Below, one piece after another: positions 8,720-17,020 of a stretch of DNA of 64,000 nucleotides. The DNA lies in assembly GCA_003281605.1 (NCBI GenBank), contig QCBM01000003.1, positions 62,001-126,000 of the forward strand, written 5' to 3'. Source of the stretch: Prochlorococcus sp. AG-347-I06 (GTDB lineage Bacteria; Cyanobacteriota; Cyanobacteriia; PCC-6307; Cyanobiaceae). Each line of letters starts with the position of its first letter. Positions within the stretch are counted from its first letter, which is position 1. The notes under the pieces were generated by a model. The model made no database searches. It was given only the letters and a program-made list of their open reading frames with translations, and had not been told where the DNA came from. Both the position numbers and the translations under genes were made by a program.

Positions 8720-9833
8720 GAAGTTCTAAATAGAAAATATTTTTCTTCTTAAGATTTTTTAATTTTTCGTTATAGTCAATCGAGTTATTTTCCAGCAATC
8801 TCAATTCTCCTCCAATTTGTTTAGCTAATTTCCTCGCCAAAAAAAGTCCCACACCAGTGCCACCTTTCTTTTTGGCGGCAGATCCTCTAAAACCTTTTTC
8901 AAAAATTTTCTCGTTCTCATTTTTGGTTATTTTTTTACCATCATCAAATATACAAAGTCCATTACTCGTAATTTCGAGTCCAATTTCAGCATCTTTTTGG
9001 GCATATTTAAACGCATTTTCTAACAAATTTGCCACAATTTCGGCTATCACAGCATATTTTGCCTTTAAAGGAGTCATGGTCCAATCTGGCCAAAGAGAAG
9101 GTTCAGTCCAAATTCTATTTTCTAAGTCCGCATTAGCTTTACCCCTTTTTAATATTGGACTCAATAAACTCTGAACAGTTATTACCTTTTTATTATCTAA
9201 ATTTGGTGGTAATAATAATCTTTCCTCTCCAATTTCTAGAGGAAGTTTAACAGGTGAATTTAATTGCTCAAAAGAATCCATATATTGATTAATTTGTTTT
9301 TGCTCTATTATCATGCGTTCGACTATTTCAATAGAGTCATCATCTGAACCAAGTCTTTTTATCAGTAATTTTGCGTATGTCCTAATTGCAGCCAATGGAT
9401 TCCTTATTTGATGGATTATGGTATTCACCTGATTTTTTAAATAATTGATTTCTTCATTTTTATTTTGACGTTCTAATTCGATAGAGACGCATTTTGCTAA
9501 AGATATTGAAAGCGCTTTTAATCTAGAATCAAGAGATACTGGCCAATTCTCCCCTTTTAAATCAGTTTCTACCCTAAGGACACCAAGTAGAATATCGTTT
9601 TCTTGAAGCGGGTACCATCTTCTATTAGGCGATGAAACCTTTAATGAAGGATCATCTTCTATTGATGTAAGAAGCCTATCAATTTGTGGCCATTGACCAA
9701 TCATTTCAAAAGATGCTTTAGTTCCTTGCTTAGCTGAAGCAAGATACATAACTAAATTAGTAACGCCCATTGAGGAACCAAAACTCTCTAACTGCTTTAA
9801 AATCAGTTCTTCAAATTTTTTTGAAAGATTCAT
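8697..9833 (-). CDS. soluble GAF-domain sensor histidine kinase, Hik2/CSK-like
   Basis: A 378-residue two-component kinase without membrane spans. The N-terminal half (about 1-120) looks GAF-like. The dimerisation and phospho-acceptor helix holds His141 in IIHQIRNPLAAIRTYAKLL. The ATP domain has an N box (about 265-275), a G1 box written DDGKK (297-301) and a G2 box GGTGVGLFLA (324-333). The H-box context and domain order resemble cyanobacterial Hik2 and plastid CSK, a redox sensor of the photosynthetic chain; I judge this from remembered family pattern only. No response regulator is adjacent. The G1 box has DDG followed by Lys instead of DxGxG, which may affect ATP handling. Confidence 0.75.
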   Translation of the reverse strand: MNLSKKFEELILKQLESFGSSMGVTNLVMYLASAKQGTKASFEMIGQWPQIDRLLTSIEDDPSLKVSSPNRRWYPLQENDILLGVLRVETDLKGENWPVSLDSRLKALSISLAKCVSIELERQNKNEEINYLKNQVNTIIHQIRNPLAAIRTYAKLLIKRLGSDDDSIEIVERMIIEQKQINQYMDSFEQLNSPVKLPLEIGEERLLLPPNLDNKKVITVQSLLSPILKRGKANADLENRIWTEPSLWPDWTMTPLKAKYAVIAEIVANLLENAFKYAQKDAEIGLEITSNGLCIFDDGKKITKNENEKIFEKGFRGSAAKKKGGTGVGLFLARKLAKQIGGELRLLENNSIDYNEKLKNLKKKNIFYLELPIKELNA

Positions 9834-9934
9834 AATTAATGAAATTTTGAGTAATTTTTTTTTTAAAAAAACTTGAAAAAGGGCTTGTAAAATATGAAAA
9901 AAGTATTAAGATATAAAGAGGTCTGACTTTAGCC

Positions 9935-10057
9935 AGCCTTAAATATGAATATTTAATCATATTTTAAGCTACATCAGGGGTTGATGGGTCCTCTATGTAA
10001 TTTGAAGTGAATTTTAAATCACATATATAAGATTAGTAAAAATAAATAAGACTAATC
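9935..10057 (+). other. structured leader upstream of the DUF3155-like gene
   Basis: This 252-base gap holds two hairpins. The first pairs AGCCTTAAATATGA (9935 on) with TCATATTTTAAGCT, an interrupted stem of up to 14 positions with two mismatches. The second is a perfect 7-bp stem, GATTAGT (10031-10037) with ACTAATC (10051-10057), ending 13 bases before the ribosome-binding sequence CAGGAG. A GGGG-rich stretch between them can also pair partly (ACAT with ATGT). It may be a 5' untranslated regulatory leader or a small RNA. I do not recognise a named family. Confidence 0.35.
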
Positions 10058-10085
10058 TCATTAATAATTTCAGGAGTACCAATCA

Positions 10086-10454
10086 ATGTCAAAAAAAAGA
10101 AAAAGAATCAGCAGAAGAAGATTGGCCGGCCAAAGAGTAATGGCACATGTACCTATTTATCATATCGAAACTGGCAAACATAAACCAGTTACAGCAGCAA
10201 GAAGGTTCATAGCTGAAAATGGTCTCTCTGCGCCTTCGGTTTTCAATGTCAGAAGAAATGAACATACCACCGATAGGTTTTTTTGGGGTGAAAAAGGTTT
10301 ATTTAGCGCCCAATATGCTGAAGAAAATCATTTTCTATTTCCATCACTAAAAGTTGTAGTTGAAGGAATTGGTGAAGAAAAAATATTTGAGGGTCTAGAA
10401 CTTACTGCAGATGATTGGGAAGAGATTGAAGAATACGAATATGCTTTTGTTTAA
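10086..10454 (+). CDS. conserved cyanobacterial protein, DUF3155-like
   Basis: A 122-residue soluble protein. It has a very basic N-terminus (MSKKRKRISRRR), a middle beginning MAHVPIYHIETGKHKPVTAARRF, and an acidic tail (ADDWEEIEEYEYAFV). The basic head suggests nucleic-acid or ribosome contact, but this is inference. The pattern resembles the cyanobacterial DUF3155 family. It has a strong ribosome-binding site (CAGGAG, 7 bases plus spacer before ATG) and a structured leader, both unusual in this region. Its last four bases overlap the convergent esterase gene. Confidence 0.65.
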   Translation: MSKKRKRISRRRLAGQRVMAHVPIYHIETGKHKPVTAARRFIAENGLSAPSVFNVRRNEHTTDRFFWGEKGLFSAQYAEENHFLFPSLKVVVEGIGEEKIFEGLELTADDWEEIEEYEYAFV

Positions 10455-11068
10455 AAAATATTACTTATTTTTGAACTTATAAAATTAATTAAATTTGAAT
10501 CAATTTGATGGAATCCATCAAATTCTATTAATTCACAAAATTTAGCTGACTTACTCTTTACCTTTTTATAAATAGTCCTAGAAGCATCTATAGGCACAAC
10601 GTCATCAAATAAACCATGACTAATAATCAATGGCGAGAATTTTTCTCCTGGGGCCCAGTTGGGATGAGGATAACCACTACAAGCAACAATTAATCCAAAA
10701 TTTAACTTAAATCCCGCATCAATTGCCATTGCTGCCCCCTGAGAGAACCCCAACAAAATTGTTTTTCTTAGTGGAATCTGATCAGTATCAAATTTTTTTA
10801 ATGTAACTAAAAGTTTATTTACTTCAACCTTAGCTCCATCCCAATCATGTGGGTATAATCCATACCATTGTCTTCCCTGGCCGCTTGGGTGTAATCCAGG
10901 AGCCCTCAAAGAAATTACCTCAAAATCAAGATTTATTTTTTCAGTCATCTCCTTTCCAAATGTTAAAAGGTCATCTGAATCAGCTCCCCAACCATGCATC
11001 AAAATAATTCTATGAGTTGCAGTTTGAGAGCTAATCGAGACAAATTCATGATTGATAGCATATTTCAT
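10451..11068 (-). CDS. alpha/beta-hydrolase, carboxylesterase/phospholipase type
   Basis: A 205-residue serine hydrolase of the alpha/beta fold. The catalytic triad is visible: Ser109 in GFSQG, Asp155 in HGLFDDVVP and His187 in FDGFHQI. The oxyanion region is MHGWGADSDDL near residues 24-34. It matches the small carboxylesterase/lysophospholipase family that hydrolyses short-chain esters. No signal peptide is seen, so a cytoplasmic location is likely. It is divergent from purH, with only 33 bases between the starts. The substrate is unknown. Confidence 0.85.
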   Translation of the reverse strand: MKYAINHEFVSISSQTATHRIILMHGWGADSDDLLTFGKEMTEKINLDFEVISLRAPGLHPSGQGRQWYGLYPHDWDGAKVEVNKLLVTLKKFDTDQIPLRKTILLGFSQGAAMAIDAGFKLNFGLIVACSGYPHPNWAPGEKFSPLIISHGLFDDVVPIDASRTIYKKVKSKSAKFCELIEFDGFHQIDSNLINFISSKISNIF

Positions 11069-11101
11069 GTTTATATTCTTAAGTAAGTAAACTTTCCCAT
11101 A

Positions 11102-12655
11102 ATGTCTCCATTAGCTTTAGTAAGTGTCTCTGATAAAAATAATATAATTCCATTTTGCAAGGAATTAGTAAAGCAATTTAATTATAAAATTTTATCAAGC
11201 GGAGGAACTGCCAAACATCTTATAGATGCTAAGATTCCAGTTATTAAAGTTGCTGATTTTACTAATTCTCCAGAAATTCTTGGAGGAAGAGTTAAAACCT
11301 TACATCCAAAAATACACGGGGGAATATTAGCTAAAAGAACTGATGAGGAACACAAAAAAGATATAGAAACTAACAACCTTGAGTTAATTGACTTAGTAGT
11401 TGTCAATTTATATCCTTTTAAAAAAACCGTAGATCAAGGAGCACAATGGGAAGATGCTATTGAAAATATCGATATCGGAGGGCCATCTATGATTCGTTCT
11501 GCAGCTAAAAATCATAAAGATGTTTCTGTATTAGTAGATCCTAGTCAGTATCAAAATTTTCTTGAAGAAAGTAAAAAAGGTGAATTGAAAGACTCATATA
11601 AAGCAAAATTAGCCCTTGAAGCTTTTCAACATACAGCAGACTATGACACTGCAATATCTAATTGGATAAGAAAAGAAAGAGATTTACAACCTTCCAAATA
11701 TATTGAATCTTATCCACTAATCAAAACCTTGAGATATGGGGAGAATCCACATCAAAAAGCTTTTTGGTACGGTTTAAGTAACATGGGGTGGAACTCAGCA
11801 GAACAATTACAAGGTAAAAACTTGAGTTATAACAATTTATTGGATCTTGAGTCGGCACTTTCAACAGTTTTAGAATTTGGCTACACAGAAAAAGATGAAC
11901 TTACAACAGACATGTTTGCCTCAGTTATTTTAAAACATAATAATCCTTGTGGTGCCTCTATAAGTAATTCAGCTTCTAAAGCATTTTTAAATGCTTTGGA
12001 ATGTGACTCTGTTAGTGCATTTGGAGGAATAGTTGCTTTTAATTCAAATGTTGATAGTGAGGCCGCAATTCACCTCAAAGATGTTTTCTTAGAGTGTGTC
12101 GTCGCTCCATCTTTTGATGAAGAAGCCTTAGAAATTTTAAAAGTTAAAAAGAATTTAAGAATTTTAAAGTTTTCAAAAGATCAACTTCCAAAAAAGAATC
12201 AAAATTCTACTAAATCAATAATGGGAGGATTACTAGTACAAGATGCTGACGATAGTCAAGAAAAAACTGAGGATTGGATTTCAGTAACTAATAAAAATGC
12301 GAATAATCAAGCTAACTTAGATCTAAATTTTGCATGGAAAATTTGTAAACACGTAAAATCTAATGCCATTGTTATTGCAAAAGACCAAAAAACTATTGGT
12401 ATTGGAGCTGGACAAATGAATAGAGTTGGAGCAGCAAAAATTGCATTAAAAGCAGCTGGAAGTTTATGTTCTGATGCTGTCTTGGCTAGCGATGGGTTTT
12501 TCCCATTTGCAGATACTGTAGAACTAGCAAACGAATATGGAATAAAAGCTATTATTCAACCAGGAGGAAGTCTAAGAGACCAAGAAAGTATTGATATGTG
12601 TAATTTGAAAGGAATCTCGATGGTATTTACTAAAAAACGGCACTTTTTACATTAA
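11102..12655 (+). CDS. purH: bifunctional AICAR formyltransferase / IMP cyclohydrolase
   Basis: PurH catalyses the last two steps of IMP synthesis. The 517 residues match the family. The N-terminal cyclohydrolase domain has SSGGTAKHL and GGRVKTLHPKIHGG. The C-terminal transformylase domain has LRYGENPHQKA and the catalytic KHNNPCGAS, with a terminal FFPFADTVELA segment. The ATG at 11102 gives the expected N-terminus (MSPLALVSVSDK). It ends one base before the stop of the convergent DoxX gene. Confidence 0.97.
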   Translation: MSPLALVSVSDKNNIIPFCKELVKQFNYKILSSGGTAKHLIDAKIPVIKVADFTNSPEILGGRVKTLHPKIHGGILAKRTDEEHKKDIETNNLELIDLVVVNLYPFKKTVDQGAQWEDAIENIDIGGPSMIRSAAKNHKDVSVLVDPSQYQNFLEESKKGELKDSYKAKLALEAFQHTADYDTAISNWIRKERDLQPSKYIESYPLIKTLRYGENPHQKAFWYGLSNMGWNSAEQLQGKNLSYNNLLDLESALSTVLEFGYTEKDELTTDMFASVILKHNNPCGASISNSASKAFLNALECDSVSAFGGIVAFNSNVDSEAAIHLKDVFLECVVAPSFDEEALEILKVKKNLRILKFSKDQLPKKNQNSTKSIMGGLLVQDADDSQEKTEDWISVTNKNANNQANLDLNFAWKICKHVKSNAIVIAKDQKTIGIGAGQMNRVGAAKIALKAAGSLCSDAVLASDGFFPFADTVELANEYGIKAIIQPGGSLRDQESIDMCNLKGISMVFTKKRHFLH

Positions 12656-12656
12656 A

Positions 12657-13217
12657 TTATGTTGATTTTGGATAATATGTAATCTTGTTAGTTTTTCTGA
12701 ATAAAGATAGCCTGCCTGGACCTGCACATAGAAAGTAGAAGGAAATAGCCCCATATATAAAAGACAATTCGAAAGCATAATTATGACCTTCAACCACTGC
12801 TATAGGAAAACCTTCTAGTCCAGTATCAAGGAGATGAAAATAAACTGCAAATGCCATGGTGGAGAATAGGCCAAGAGAAGAAAGCCTCGCAAAAATCCCT
12901 AAAGCCAATCCTAGAGGGCATACTAATTGAGTAATTGCTGCTCCAAAAGTCCAAATAACAGGATCACCTGGCAAAAATGGGAAGTACTTACCAACTACAA
13001 ACTCAGCAAAACCCTGCGGATCTTGAAGTTTTTCAAGGCCATGATGAATCATCAAAGCACAAAAACCTATTCTTAAAATAAAAATCGATAGTTCTCCAAG
13101 GATATTTACCTCTGACCCTGAAGATGAATTGGCAACTACAACTTCAACTTTTTGGGGAGCTTTAGTTCTATTCATACTTGCAGTTTGAACCGGATTAGTT
13201 TGTGCTTTGTCTTCCAT
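12657..13217 (-). CDS. DoxX family membrane protein
   Basis: A 186-residue membrane protein. A hydrophilic N-terminus of about 45 residues is followed by four predicted spans typical of the DoxX family (LRIGFCALMIHHGLEKLQDPQGF is the diagnostic start). Family members are linked to thiol or redox stress complexes or to quinol oxidation, but the role in cyanobacteria is not settled. It lies downstream of ispH on the same strand with about 100 bases between, so it may have its own promoter. Confidence 0.8.
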   Translation of the reverse strand: MEDKAQTNPVQTASMNRTKAPQKVEVVVANSSSGSEVNILGELSIFILRIGFCALMIHHGLEKLQDPQGFAEFVVGKYFPFLPGDPVIWTFGAAITQLVCPLGLALGIFARLSSLGLFSTMAFAVYFHLLDTGLEGFPIAVVEGHNYAFELSFIYGAISFYFLCAGPGRLSLFRKTNKITYYPKST

Positions 13218-13320
13218 ACTTCATAAATTTTTCATTATTCTAGTTAATAAATTAGATCTTTTGGAATTATCTGACTAATAAATTAAAAAAACTAAGCAAA
13301 TGTATAAATGAATAACAAAT

Positions 13321-14517
13321 TCAGGAAGCAATATCAATTAACTTTTCAATAACATCTGCAACGACCTTATCAGGAGTGGAAGCGCCTGATGTTATTCCAA
13401 CATTAATTTTTCCGCTAGGTAGAAAATTTTTCTTAAGTTCTAATTCTGATCCAAGTGGTTTATGAAATATTGAGTTTTCTTTAACTGATATCCTCTCTGG
13501 GGTATCAATGTGAAAAGAAGAAATATTTTTAGTAATTGCTATTTCTTGTAAGTGAGTAGTATTGGAAGAATTGAAGCCTCCAATAACTACTAAAATATCA
13601 AGTTCTTCATCAACCAATGAGAACATTGCATCTTGTCTTTCTTCGGTTGCATCACAAATAGTATTAAAAGCTAAAAAGTGACTATTTAAGTTTTCTGGTC
13701 CAAATTTTTTTAACATAGTCCTTTCAAAAACTTTTCCAATTTCCTCAGTCTCGCTCTTAAGCATAGTTGTCTGATTTGCAACTCCCACTCTATCTAAATC
13801 TTTATCAGGATCAAATCCATTGGAACAAGCTTTAGCAAATTTGTTCATAAACTCGTTTCTATTTCCTCTCCCCAGAATATATTCAGATACGTAGTTTGCT
13901 TCTTCTAGATCAAGGACAACTAAATATTTACCTGCGAATGAACTTGTAGCGAGAGTCTCTTCATGCTTAAATTTTCCATGAATAATAGATGTGAAAATAT
14001 GTTTTTTGTGTTTTTCAACTGTATGCCAAACTTTTGAAACCCATGGACAAGTTGTATCGATAATATGACAACCTTTTTCATGCAAGAGTTTCATTTCTTG
14101 AACAGTAGCTCCGAAGGCAGGAAGTATAACAACATCCCCGTTAGAAACTAAAGAAAAATCTTTAATTCCATTTTTAGCGGAAATGAATTTCACATTCATT
14201 TTTCTTAAATGATCATTAACCGAGGGATTATGAATTATTTCGTTTGTTATCCATATATTCTCATTAGGGTAATGCCTTCTAGTTTCGTAAGCCATTGCTA
14301 CAGCTCTTTCAACTCCCCAACAAAACCCGAAGGCTTGAGCCAATTTAATATTTAGTCTACCTTTAGTGTAATTAAAACCATTATCCCTAATAGAACTTAT
14401 CAAATCACTTTGGTAAGCTTCTTCTAACGCTTGAGCCCTTTTAGTTGGAGAATCGAAACCCCTTCTATTGTATCTATCAGAATGATGAAGGGATCTTCTA
14501 AAAGCTTGAGTATCCAT
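13321..14517 (-). CDS. ispH: 4-hydroxy-3-methylbut-2-enyl diphosphate reductase
   Basis: IspH (LytB) makes IPP and DMAPP in the last step of the MEP isoprenoid pathway, feeding carotenoid and chlorophyll phytol synthesis. The three 4Fe-4S cysteines are present: Cys66 ([10 protein letters not shown]), Cys157 (DTTCPWVSK) and Cys288 ([12 protein letters not shown]). His96 lies in IIHNPSVN. At 398 residues it is the long cyanobacterial/plant form, with an N-terminal extension of about 55 residues before the core. Electrons probably come from ferredoxin. Confidence 0.96.
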   Translation of the reverse strand: MDTQAFRRSLHHSDRYNRRGFDSPTKRAQALEEAYQSDLISSIRDNGFNYTKGRLNIKLAQAFGFCWGVERAVAMAYETRRHYPNENIWITNEIIHNPSVNDHLRKMNVKFISAKNGIKDFSLVSNGDVVILPAFGATVQEMKLLHEKGCHIIDTTCPWVSKVWHTVEKHKKHIFTSIIHGKFKHEETLATSSFAGKYLVVLDLEEANYVSEYILGRGNRNEFMNKFAKACSNGFDPDKDLDRVGVANQTTMLKSETEEIGKVFERTMLKKFGPENLNSHFLAFNTICDATEERQDAMFSLVDEELDILVVIGGFNSSNTTHLQEIAITKNISSFHIDTPERISVKENSIFHKPLGSELELKKNFLPSGKINVGITSGASTPDKVVADVIEKLIDIAS

Positions 14518-14552
14518 CTTTTTATATTACAACGTTTTAAATAATTTTTCGT

Positions 14553-14586
14553 AAAAAAAAGAAACCTGACACAAGTCAGGTTTCTT
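14553..14586 (-). terminator. intrinsic terminator positioned between ispH and amt1
   Basis: A perfect 12-bp stem pairs 14559-14570 with 14575-14586 around an ACAA loop. On the minus strand it is followed by a run of T (complement of 14553-14558). It lies 20 bases beyond the amt1 stop and before the ispH start, so it should end amt1 transcripts. The strength of the stem sets it apart in a genome where clear terminators are sparse. Confidence 0.9.
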
Positions 14587-14605
14587 AAATCAATTTTCAG
14601 TTAGA

Positions 14606-16066
14606 TTATTTAGCAGATGCAAAGTCTGGATATGCTTCCATTCCATGCTCTCCAATATCTAAACCTTGGGTCTCTTCCTCTTCAGATACTCGGATTCCAC
14701 CGAATAATCCTCCAATTACAGACCAGGCAATCCAGCAAGTAACTAGTGTCCAAATAGCATAAGCTGCGGCACCAAGAGCTTGAACTAGAAGAAGGGTAAT
14801 ACCTCCGCCATTGAACAATCCCATACCTGCTCCATCACCTTGTACAGCTGTACCCCAAAGACCGATTACTACAGTACCCCATACACCACAAACTCCATGA
14901 ACAGAGAATGCACCTACAGGATCATCGATTTCAGCGGCATCAAGTGCTGCGACAGAAAATACAACGATTATTCCGCCCACTAGTCCTGCGAACCAGGCTC
15001 CAGCAAGAGTCATATCACCACAGCCAGCAGTGATACTAACCAAACCAGCAAGGATTCCGTTAATTATCATTGTAAGATCAGGCTTACCAGAAGTTAATGT
15101 TGAAACAATAGTTGCACCAATAGCACCAGCTGCTGCTGCCAAAGTTGTTGTTACAGCAACATATGGAACCCATTGATCCATAGCAAGTTGAGAACCGGGG
15201 TTAAATCCATACCAACCTATCCATAGTACTAATGCACCTAAAGTAGCTATAGCCATGTTGTGTCCTGGCATAGCTTGTGGTTTCCCATCAGAGTATTTGC
15301 CAATTCTTGGTCCAAGAAGCATAGCTCCTACAAGACCCGCCCATGCTCCAACTGAGTGAACAATTGAAGAGCCAGCAAAGTCTACAAAACCTAAAGAATC
15401 AAGCCAACCACCGTTCCATTTCCAGCTACCAGCAATTGGATATATAAATGCAGTTAATACGACAGCAAAAACAACAAATTCTCCAAATTTAACTCTTTCA
15501 GCAACAAGACCGGATACGATAGTTGCCGCAGTTCCTGCGAATGCAGACTGGAACAAGAAATCAACTGTTGGGACTAATCCAGCATCAGTTACCATATCTG
15601 CAGTAACTGTTGGATCAAAAAATAAGCCTCCAAAATAAAGCCATCCGTCAGCAACACTTCCTCCGTACATTAATGAATAGCCGATAAACCAATAAGAGGT
15701 TACAGCTAGAGCAAATACGAATAGGTTTTTAGCAAGGATGTTTACTGCGTTCTTAGAACGACACATACCTGCCTCAACCATAGCGAAACCAGCGTTCATA
15801 AAGATCACTAAAATAGTAGCGATCAGAAGCCATAAATTGTTAGCAAGAAAAGCTGCATTCAACTCAGGTAAATCAGCTGCGTGAGCTGAAAGATTAAAAA
15901 TACCTAAACCAAACAAAGCTAAAGGAACAGTCGCAAGCCACAACATAGAGCGGTTTGAACTAAATCCTCGAATACTCCTCAAAAGGAGCATAGGTCCATT
16001 AACAAGACTTGCATCTTGCAATCTAGACCTAGAGCGCCTTTGAGGCGTTTGCAAAGCAGTGGTCAT
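14606..16066 (-). CDS. amt1: ammonium transporter
   Basis: A 486-residue Amt/MEP channel that brings ammonium through the plasma membrane. After an N-terminal extension and a signal-like hydrophobic stretch ending AHAAD (about 43-65), eleven membrane spans follow. They carry family landmarks such as FMNAGFAMVEAGMCRSKN and DFAGSSIVHSVGAWAGLVGA, with the twin-histidine pore region. Codon use is richer in G/C than its neighbours, as expected for a highly expressed gene. A perfect NtcA box and -10 element precede it, so nitrogen control is strongly suggested. Confidence 0.96.
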   Translation of the reverse strand: MTTALQTPQRRSRSRLQDASLVNGPMLLLRSIRGFSSNRSMLWLATVPLALFGLGIFNLSAHAADLPELNAAFLANNLWLLIATILVIFMNAGFAMVEAGMCRSKNAVNILAKNLFVFALAVTSYWFIGYSLMYGGSVADGWLYFGGLFFDPTVTADMVTDAGLVPTVDFLFQSAFAGTAATIVSGLVAERVKFGEFVVFAVVLTAFIYPIAGSWKWNGGWLDSLGFVDFAGSSIVHSVGAWAGLVGAMLLGPRIGKYSDGKPQAMPGHNMAIATLGALVLWIGWYGFNPGSQLAMDQWVPYVAVTTTLAAAAGAIGATIVSTLTSGKPDLTMIINGILAGLVSITAGCGDMTLAGAWFAGLVGGIIVVFSVAALDAAEIDDPVGAFSVHGVCGVWGTVVIGLWGTAVQGDGAGMGLFNGGGITLLLVQALGAAAYAIWTLVTCWIAWSVIGGLFGGIRVSEEEETQGLDIGEHGMEAYPDFASAK

Positions 16067-16120
16067 AAAAAAAAATTAGATCTGCAAAAAAACAGTTTGT
16101 GCTGTTTCCTTTCAAATTTA

Positions 16121-16163
16121 AATTTATTCAAAAAACTTATTAGTGTCTAGTAGTCGTTGTTAC
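16121..16163 (-). promoter_or_regulatory. NtcA-activated promoter of amt1
   Basis: On the minus strand the sequence reads GTA-ACAACGAC-TAC (plus positions 16163 to 16150), a perfect GTA-N8-TAC NtcA box. Exactly 23 bases later comes TAAATT (16126-16121), fitting the TAN3T -10 element. This is the canonical class II NtcA promoter layout. Transcription should start near 16114, leaving about 48 bases of leader with a small AAACAG/CTGTTT hairpin (16090-16107). Confidence 0.85.
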
Positions 16164-16247
16164 CAATTTTATAGTTGCACCCTAAAAAATTGTTTGTTAA
16201 ATTAAAAAATTTTGATTTTTAGAAGTTTCAAAATATCAAGATTTTAT

Positions 16248-16988
16248 TTATTTCAAAGGTTTAATTCCTCTCCATGATACATGGTCTTTATGAAATTCAA
16301 AGGAACATGGAATAGTTATCATTCCTGAGCTTAAAGATTCTCTAAAAAGACTGCCATATAAGGGATCTGCATCATCTCCAGGAGCAAAAAAACAAGCGTC
16401 TTTTCTCGTAATACAAAGCACTAAAACACTTTTACTTTCAGGAATTAATTCCTTTAATTCCATGAGATGTTTTTGGCCTCTTTTCGTGACTGTATCTGGG
16501 AATAGAGCTATATTTTCTTTAATCCAAGTTGTATTTTTAACCTCTATGTAAATGTTACGTTTATCAGGATTTGAAGATTTTGGGGTTAAAAAAAAGTCAA
16601 TTCTGCTTTTTTTATCTTTTCCATAAGGAACTTCAGATTTAATTGTCTCTATTTCACCTATTATTTCATTTAGCAGATTTTTCTCAATAACCTTTTTGAT
16701 TAACTTGTTTGCAAATAGAGTATTGATACCTACCCAAACCTCCTCATTTTTTGAATTAAAAACACATATCTGTTCCCAAGTAAAAGGTAATTTTCTTTTT
16801 GGAGAAGTGGAAACACTTATTCTTACTTTTGCTCCATCACTCAAAAGTCCCTTCATTGGGCCAGTGTTAGCACAATGAGCAGTTACTACCTCTCCACTCT
16901 CTAATTCAATATCTGCAAGAAACCTTTTGTACCTCTTAATTAAAACACCTTCAATTAATGGATCAAAATCAATTATCCGCTCATTCAT
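16248..16988 (-). CDS. sfsA: SfsA homologue (DNA-binding/nuclease-like protein)
   Basis: A 246-residue member of the SfsA family, named for sugar fermentation stimulation in E. coli. The N-terminal OB-like part has [20 protein letters not shown] and HCANTGPM. The C-terminal part has a PD-(D/E)XK-like core, with SRIDFFLT followed by YIEVKNTTW. The family is thought to bind or cut DNA, but its role in cyanobacteria is unknown. It is divergent from murJ with a 32-base gap. Length is normal. Confidence 0.85.
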   Translation of the reverse strand: MNERIIDFDPLIEGVLIKRYKRFLADIELESGEVVTAHCANTGPMKGLLSDGAKVRISVSTSPKRKLPFTWEQICVFNSKNEEVWVGINTLFANKLIKKVIEKNLLNEIIGEIETIKSEVPYGKDKKSRIDFFLTPKSSNPDKRNIYIEVKNTTWIKENIALFPDTVTKRGQKHLMELKELIPESKSVLVLCITRKDACFFAPGDDADPLYGSLFRESLSSGMITIPCSFEFHKDHVSWRGIKPLK

Positions 16989-17020
16989 AAAATATGTCGT
17001 TAGTTAGAAATCAAATATAA

